This document shows, in pieces, positions 61,301 to 64,000 of a DNA stretch of 64,000 nucleotides (its first letter is position 1; the number at the start of each line of letters is the position of its first letter). This stretch comes from Nocardia suismassiliense. Its GTDB lineage: Bacteria; Actinomycetota; Actinomycetes; Mycobacteriales; Mycobacteriaceae. Under the pieces are notes generated by a model, which did not search any database, was not told the DNA's origin, and worked only from the letters and a program-made list of their open reading frames with translations. The stretch is taken from the NCBI RefSeq assembly GCF_900269665.1, contig NZ_LT985361.1, positions 5,049,382 to 5,113,381 of the forward strand, in the 5' to 3' direction. Both the position numbers and the translations under genes were made by a program.

Positions 61301-64000
61301 GCGGCCTGCTCCCCCGCCACGATGGTCGAACGCCGCACGTTCACCGCCGCGATGGACACCCGCCCGTCGAAGGCCGCCAGCCGCGGGACGACCTCGGCCT
61401 CCGGCAGGCCGATCATCGCCATCGCACCCGGTTCGGCAATGGCCTGCATCAGGCGACTGCGTGTGAGGACGATCCGTGCGGCATCGCTCAATTCGAGAAC
61501 ACCGGCACAGTAGGCGGCGGCGATCTCGCCTTGGCTATGGCCGATCACCGCGTCCGGGGTAACGCCGACCGCGCGCCAGCTCGCCGCCAGCGCGGCCATG
61601 GTCGCGAACAGCAGCGGCTGCACGACCGGGAAGTCGATGAGGTCCGCCGCGGTCATGCTGGTCAGCTTGTCGACCAGCGACCAGCCGGTGTACGCGCCGA
61701 ACGCCTTGTCGCACTGCTCGAATTCGGCCCGGAACGCCGCGGAGTCGGCGAGCATGTCACGCGCCATGCCGACCCACTGAGCGCCTTGCCCCGGGAAGAT
61801 GAACGCGGTTTTCGCGTTGGTGAGCACCGCACCGGCGCCGAGGACGGCGTTCGCCGACGACCGCCCGTCCACCAGATCATGCAGCGCGCCGATCATCTCG
61901 TCTCGATCGGCGGCCACCGCCACCGCACGCCGCTCGAACTGAGTGCGCTGCAATGCGAGTGCGCGCGCGACCGGTCCCGGCTCCAGCCGCGGATCGGCGA
62001 CGACCAGGTCGAGCAGCCGCTCGGCCTGGCCCTGCAACGAGGCCTGGCTGCGCGCCGAGATCGGCAGCAGCACAACCCCACGACTGTCCGGCGCCGCGAC
62101 CGGCGCGGGCTCTACGGGAGCTTCCTCCAGGATCAGATGCGCGTTCGTGCCGCTGAGCCCGAAGGCACTCACCCCGGCGCGACGCGGCCGGTCACCTCGT
62201 CGCCACGGCATCGGCTCGGCCTGCACCGCCAAGCCGCTGCTCGCCCAATCCACCTGCGGTGACGGCACACTCGCGTTGAGGGTCGCGGGAATGCGTTCAT
62301 GCTGTAGCGCGAGCACCAGTTTGATGATGCTGCCGACGCCGGCCGCCGCTTGCGTATGCCCCACATTGGATTTCAGCGACCCGAGCCCGAGCGGGCGCTC
62401 CGGATCACGACCCGGCCCGAACACCCGGGCTAGCGCCCGCGCCTCGATCGGATCGCCGAGCGCGGTACCGGTGCCGTGCGCCTCGACATAATCGATCTCG
62501 TGCGGCGCAAGACCCGACACCCGCAGCGCCGAGCGCAGCACCTGTTCCTGCGCAGCGCCGTTGGGGGCGCTGAGCCCTTGGCTACGGCCATCCTGATTGA
62601 CGGCCGAACCACGAATGACCGCGAGCACCCGGTCGCCGTCGCGGCGTGCGTCACCGAGCCGCTTCAGCAGCAACAGACCTGCGCCCTCCGCCCACACTGT
62701 TCCGTCGGCGGCCGCGGAGAACGGCGCGCTGCGGCCCGTCGGCGACAGCACGCCCAAGCGGCACAGTTCGATGTGCGCGGTCGGTGACATCAGCAGCGTG
62801 GCGCCACCGGCCAGCGCGAGATCGCACTCGCCCGCGCGCAGCGCCTGCATCGCCAGGTGCGTCGCGACGATCGACGAGGAACACGCGGTGTCCAAGGTGA
62901 CCGCGGGCCCGTGCAGCCCGAGGGTGTAGGAGATCCGGCCGGACGCGACACTCGGCGAAAGACCGGTGCCCACTTGGCCGTTCAGCTGTTCTGGAGCGGG
63001 GTCGGCCAGATAACCGGTGCTGTACACGCCGAGGTAGACACCGGTCGCGCTGCCGTGCAAGCTGCGCGGATCGCGCCCGGATCGCTCGATCGCCTCCCAG
63101 CTGAGCTGCAGCATCATCCGCTGCTGCGGATCCATCACGGTCGCCTCGCGCGGGCCGATCCCGAAGAAAGCGGCATCGAAACGATCGATGCCGTCGACGT
63201 AACCGCCGCGGAACGTGTAGGCCTTGCCTGGCGCGGACGTATCCGGGTCGTACAGCCCGTCGATGTCCCAGCGGCCTGCGGGCATGTCGGTGATCGCGTC
63301 ACCGTTACCGTCCAGCAGCCGCCACAACGCTTCCGGGGAATCCGCGCCGCCCGGGAATCGGCAGGACATCGACAAGATCGCGATCGCGTCGTCGTCCGCG
63401 TCGTCGGTGTCGTCTGCCGTGACGGCAGCCTCGGGTTCGGACGTGCTGGGTTCACCAGCCGTGACGGAGGCCAGCACCGTAGCCACCCCGTCGATGGTGG
63501 GGTGATCGAAGAACAGATTGGTATCGAGAAAGCGTCCGACGAAATCGGACAGATCGACCACGAGCTCCACCAAATCGGCCGAGCCCAACCCGAATTCGAC
63601 CAAGGGTCGGTGGATATCGATGCGTTCGGGGTCCAGATCCGCGTGCCGCGCGATCGCGGTCACCAGCCAGGCGCGCAGCGACTCGGCAGACGGCTGGTCC
63701 CCGGCCGCGGCGGCGGGCTCCTCGGTCACCGCTTCCGGGTCGTAGTCGTCCAGTTCGTCCTCGGGTGAGCGCACGGCACCCGCCAGCAGCGTCAGCAGCT
63801 CGCCGGACAGATACGCGGCCCGGCAGGCCGAACGCTGGATCTTCCCGCTGCTCGTCTTGAAGATGGTGCCCGGCCGAATCAGCAGCACCGCCGCGAGAGT
63901 GAGCCCGTGCTCGGTCGCCACCGCGGCGCGCACCGCGCCCTCGAGTTCGACCAGGTCCTCGCCGCGCACCTCGGCCACCACCACCGGCTGCTCGCCGTCG
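55390..64000 (-). CDS. Hybrid megasynthase FAAL-ACP-KS-AT-DH-KR-ACP-C-FkbH (start beyond the window)
   Basis: The frame is open to the right edge, so the N-terminus is missing. Residue 1 below is at 63984. Residues 1-75 are the end of a fatty-acyl-AMP ligase (FKTSSGKIQRSACR). ACP1 has Ser135. KS: Cys368 in DTACSSS, plus EAHGTGT and NVGH. AT: Ser817 in GHSQGE; the specificity motif is FAGH (919-922), not HAFH or YASH. DH: His1122, with DAALH later. KR: Tyr1683, with the LDD of B-type KRs (1626-1628). No ER. ACP2: Ser1851. C domain (about 1880-2290): HHSMSD at 2042-2047. From about 2300 to the end there is a complete FkbH-like part: GDDTLWSG with Asp2527 and Asp2529 as HAD nucleophile residues, LDDNPVE, and a GNAT-like end. 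It should extend a fatty acid once and join it to a C3 glyceryl unit, for the following PCP-reductase. Confidence 0.9.
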   Translation of the reverse strand, partial: DGEQPVVVAEVRGEDLVELEGAVRAAVATEHGLTLAAVLLIRPGTIFKTSSGKIQRSACRAAYLSGELLTLLAGAVRSPEDELDDYDPEAVTEEPAAAAGDQPSAESLRAWLVTAIARHADLDPERIDIHRPLVEFGLGSADLVELVVDLSDFVGRFLDTNLFFDHPTIDGVATVLASVTAGEPSTSEPEAAVTADDTDDADDDAIAILSMSCRFPGGADSPEALWRLLDGNGDAITDMPAGRWDIDGLYDPDTSAPGKAYTFRGGYVDGIDRFDAAFFGIGPREATVMDPQQRMMLQLSWEAIERSGRDPRSLHGSATGVYLGVYSTGYLADPAPEQLNGQVGTGLSPSVASGRISYTLGLHGPAVTLDTACSSSIVATHLAMQALRAGECDLALAGGATLLMSPTAHIELCRLGVLSPTGRSAPFSAAADGTVWAEGAGLLLLKRLGDARRDGDRVLAVIRGSAVNQDGRSQGLSAPNGAAQEQVLRSALRVSGLAPHEIDYVEAHGTGTALGDPIEARALARVFGPGRDPERPLGLGSLKSNVGHTQAAAGVGSIIKLVLALQHERIPATLNASVPSPQVDWASSGLAVQAEPMPWRRGDRPRRAGVSAFGLSGTNAHLILEEAPVEPAPVAAPDSRGVVLLPISARSQASLQGQAERLLDLVVADPRLEPGPVARALALQRTQFERRAVAVAADRDEMIGALHDLVDGRSSANAVLGAGAVLTNAKTAFIFPGQGAQWVGMARDMLADSAAFRAEFEQCDKAFGAYTGWSLVDKLTSMTAADLIDFPVVQPLLFATMAALAASWRAVGVTPDAVIGHSQGEIAAAYCAGVLELSDAARIVLTRSRLMQAIAEPGAMAMIGLPEAEVVPRLAAFDGRVSIAAVNVRRSTIVAGEQAAVEELLAEFDRAGTYTRLGASGPGFAGHCGLIESIRDPFAAELAGMSADVPATQWYSTVTGEPVTGEPIGPDYWYRNARETVRFAATIERMIADGYRYFVELGVHPSLAAAVQTVSEEISREVVSVGSLVRDQDGPTCLARAQAALYVAGHELDWTRLVPEHGRVALPTYAFDERRFWTEGANRDTTSLGLADAAHPVLGAVVPQPDSGGVSLTGRLSRQQQPWVTDHAGPNAVLLPGAALVELAVRAGDEADAPVLCELVLRAPLLVPERGAVQIQTVVGGADADERRTVRIYARDDNDSDAQWLLHADGMLGADFEQAPPQTDSAAWPPADAVRVDVEALYTELFARGHQYGPLFRAMRAAWRRDDEIFVEVELAEVAHGDAAKFGIHPALLDAALHATALFAADGAHAMLPFVWTDVALWATGATALRVRLTRSGPDTVTMVATDRTGRPVVSVGSVLLRPVAAAQWDAASVAPAFRRMFRMAWLEHALPMPDRTLTVGDWGSAASQTVDALIVPVPEGDSPRQVHDIAQQMMATLQTILGDSRFEKSTLVVRTRGAVALPGADSPNPAGAVVWGLVRSAQSENPGRIVLIDSADPEVDIPALLATGEQQLAVRDGVAFVPRLARLPENAARAADRVSLGDGAVLITGAPGRLGSALARHLADAYGVRDLVLVSRRGIDGPGGAELRDDLESRGVRPRFARCDIADRAALAELLDGMPLAGVIHAACVLDDSTFAALTPAQLDAALRPKVDAAHHLHELTADRELSLFVLFSAAGGLFGTPGQANYAAANAYLDALALRRRALGLPAQSLAWGAWEVDMHDHMSQADIRRITRAGIRAFSVPEGMACFDAALRLEDPILVPLLLDTDVLRRGPAIPPLLRGLVRRAPRRAVADHSTVDVAAGTRFAEQLRAVPRAAAVTMAMAAMAEWTGQVLGHSGSETVAAEETFQSLGLDSLMAVELRNKVREHTGVTVPLGAMLAEQNLTELAEYLVGEVLRQSASDGSGTAAAEVPDVETLPVTRDMMRLLRTEQLGIPSAAQTGGVAVRVAARVTRAQLEQALARLARRHAALRTTIAPSEQHGRQLEIRREPGALVGWRDLDHLDDAVVQEHFRALMARPFDLATGPLWRFELLNAESADQVVLFGAHHSMSDVQSMLLVAGELAAELSGAQLDDTVTNRDMHQLLAAQPSKRAGDDAAVTRWRAAFAGARRLELTLAQPRPAQRSYGAGSVALDMPAGLHDRVADRARDLGITPAAVFLGALTMLLARRQQVDRFALAVPVDTRMHADATDAVGYFGVPVPFPAAVSAGDLVTDVLRRTGEGLRTLLAPGAGFADVLAALATEGLYRANAPLIEVYFNYLRANSAVAPVEVVPVSTGYSDLDLMVAVLPDTGQVWFTYNSDIIDARTCTEFGTEYLATVAAAVADPGAPARPGTVAQQSDSGARTALAATFTLGRLPELMVAASSDSTAITVAEAPYHHVLSCLRDPSGVFAQPSTALGIVLLRATDLERFGAVSDDLLTELAAEYPAAVREVAERTRRPLIVGLLPSARPADRLLAWERLVAERLSDVPGVAVLEPSAWTRHHPVNQPFDDRTEILAHLPFTPEFQAAVALTLVATVGAVTEPAPKVIAVDGDDTLWSGTAGEIGAAAVVFDAPRRALARRLAQWRAAGTLLVLISNNDEDVVQVILDRPDSPLRPADFAAVSTGWDGKPERLAEVARTLGLGLDSFCYLDDNPVEVARMRAQLPEVLSVTCPPADEVTDFLTRLWPMVPIAATAEDRTRADFYRHEQQRDSARATAEFAEFLAQLNLEVELEPLTDATLERARQLVRRTTQFTLAAVTVDDLDRWRAEGEVWTATARDRFGEYGLISVLALRVDADRLVITGWQLSCRALGRGVEERLFGWTADRAEALGCPTVQISVEHTERNEPARRLIGRLGGSADEQRLDVSVTPDRLREFRSWATNDAEVTR

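Noticed and set aside
59683..62262. 859-codon ORF on the plus strand opposite the AT/DH region
   Set aside because: Same artefact: low-complexity Arg/Gln/His composition, and the opposite strand has AT and DH catalytic motifs.
1..64000. Mobile elements, tRNA or rRNA genes
   Set aside because: No transposase, integrase, direct-repeat pair or tRNA-like T-arm sequence was recognised by eye; a covariance-model scan would settle tRNAs.

Overview
The window looks like a chromosomal segment of a high-GC mycolata actinomycete, most likely Nocardia or a close relative. The reasons are the strongly GC-ending codons, a mycothiol-dependent formaldehyde dehydrogenase, a DesA3-type acyl desaturase, a secreted cutinase-like hydrolase, and a large FAAL-type polyketide synthase. 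No rRNA, tRNA, insertion sequence, phage or CRISPR array was seen.

Layout. (1) 1-4400: an unusual membrane protein with a helical cytoplasmic domain, one membrane helix and an extracellular periplasmic-binding fold; a membrane-anchored protein with a strictly regular 11-residue (33-nt) repeat; and a small membrane protein. (2) 4405-10758: a self-contained PQQ island. The minus-strand operon pqqA-C-D-E-B is divergent from a secreted eight-bladed-type quinoprotein. A second, duplicated pqqA lies behind that enzyme, followed by a secreted PQQ sugar dehydrogenase. (3) 10760-27479: a choline-to-pyruvate catabolic supercluster. Choline oxidase and betaine aldehyde dehydrogenase make glycine betaine. 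A Rieske oxygenase with its own ferredoxin and reductase, a dimethylglycine oxidase and a monomeric sarcosine oxidase strip it to glycine. GlyA and SdaA carry glycine through serine to pyruvate. A mycothiol-dependent formaldehyde dehydrogenase deals with the released C1. A tandem glycine riboswitch precedes glyA. An IclR regulator sits in the main operon, and three copies of an inverted repeat GTTGC-N7-GCAAC lie exactly at the glyA promoter and in the divergent promoter of the demethylation genes, so they are its likely operators.

(4) 28126-35129: a six-gene sugar island (ROK regulator, ABC importer, Gfo/Idh/MocA dehydrogenase, TIM-barrel isomerase) of unknown substrate. (5) 35131-48414: mixed housekeeping and accessory genes: DMT-type transporter, flavoprotein, diguanylate cyclase, esterase, macrodomain protein, CutC, cutinase-like hydrolase, desaturase, papain-fold protein, AtoE transporter, and a DoxX / extradiol dioxygenase / MarR module with two near-identical 14-bp palindromes between the divergent genes. 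(6) 48463-64000: a probable lipid or glycolipid biosynthetic cluster. A megasynthase cut by the right edge has the order FAAL(C-terminus)-ACP-KS-AT-DH-KR-ACP-C-FkbH. It is translationally coupled to a PCP-reductase protein and to an alpha/beta hydrolase whose nucleophile position is Cys. Next to these are a Gfo/Idh/MocA oxidoreductase and two glycosyltransferases.

The most notable items are the FAAL-PKS-C-FkbH assembly line with reductive release, the duplicated pqqA, and the complete choline-to-pyruvate regulon with riboswitch plus IclR control. All functional statements come from motif reading and family knowledge; no database search was run.
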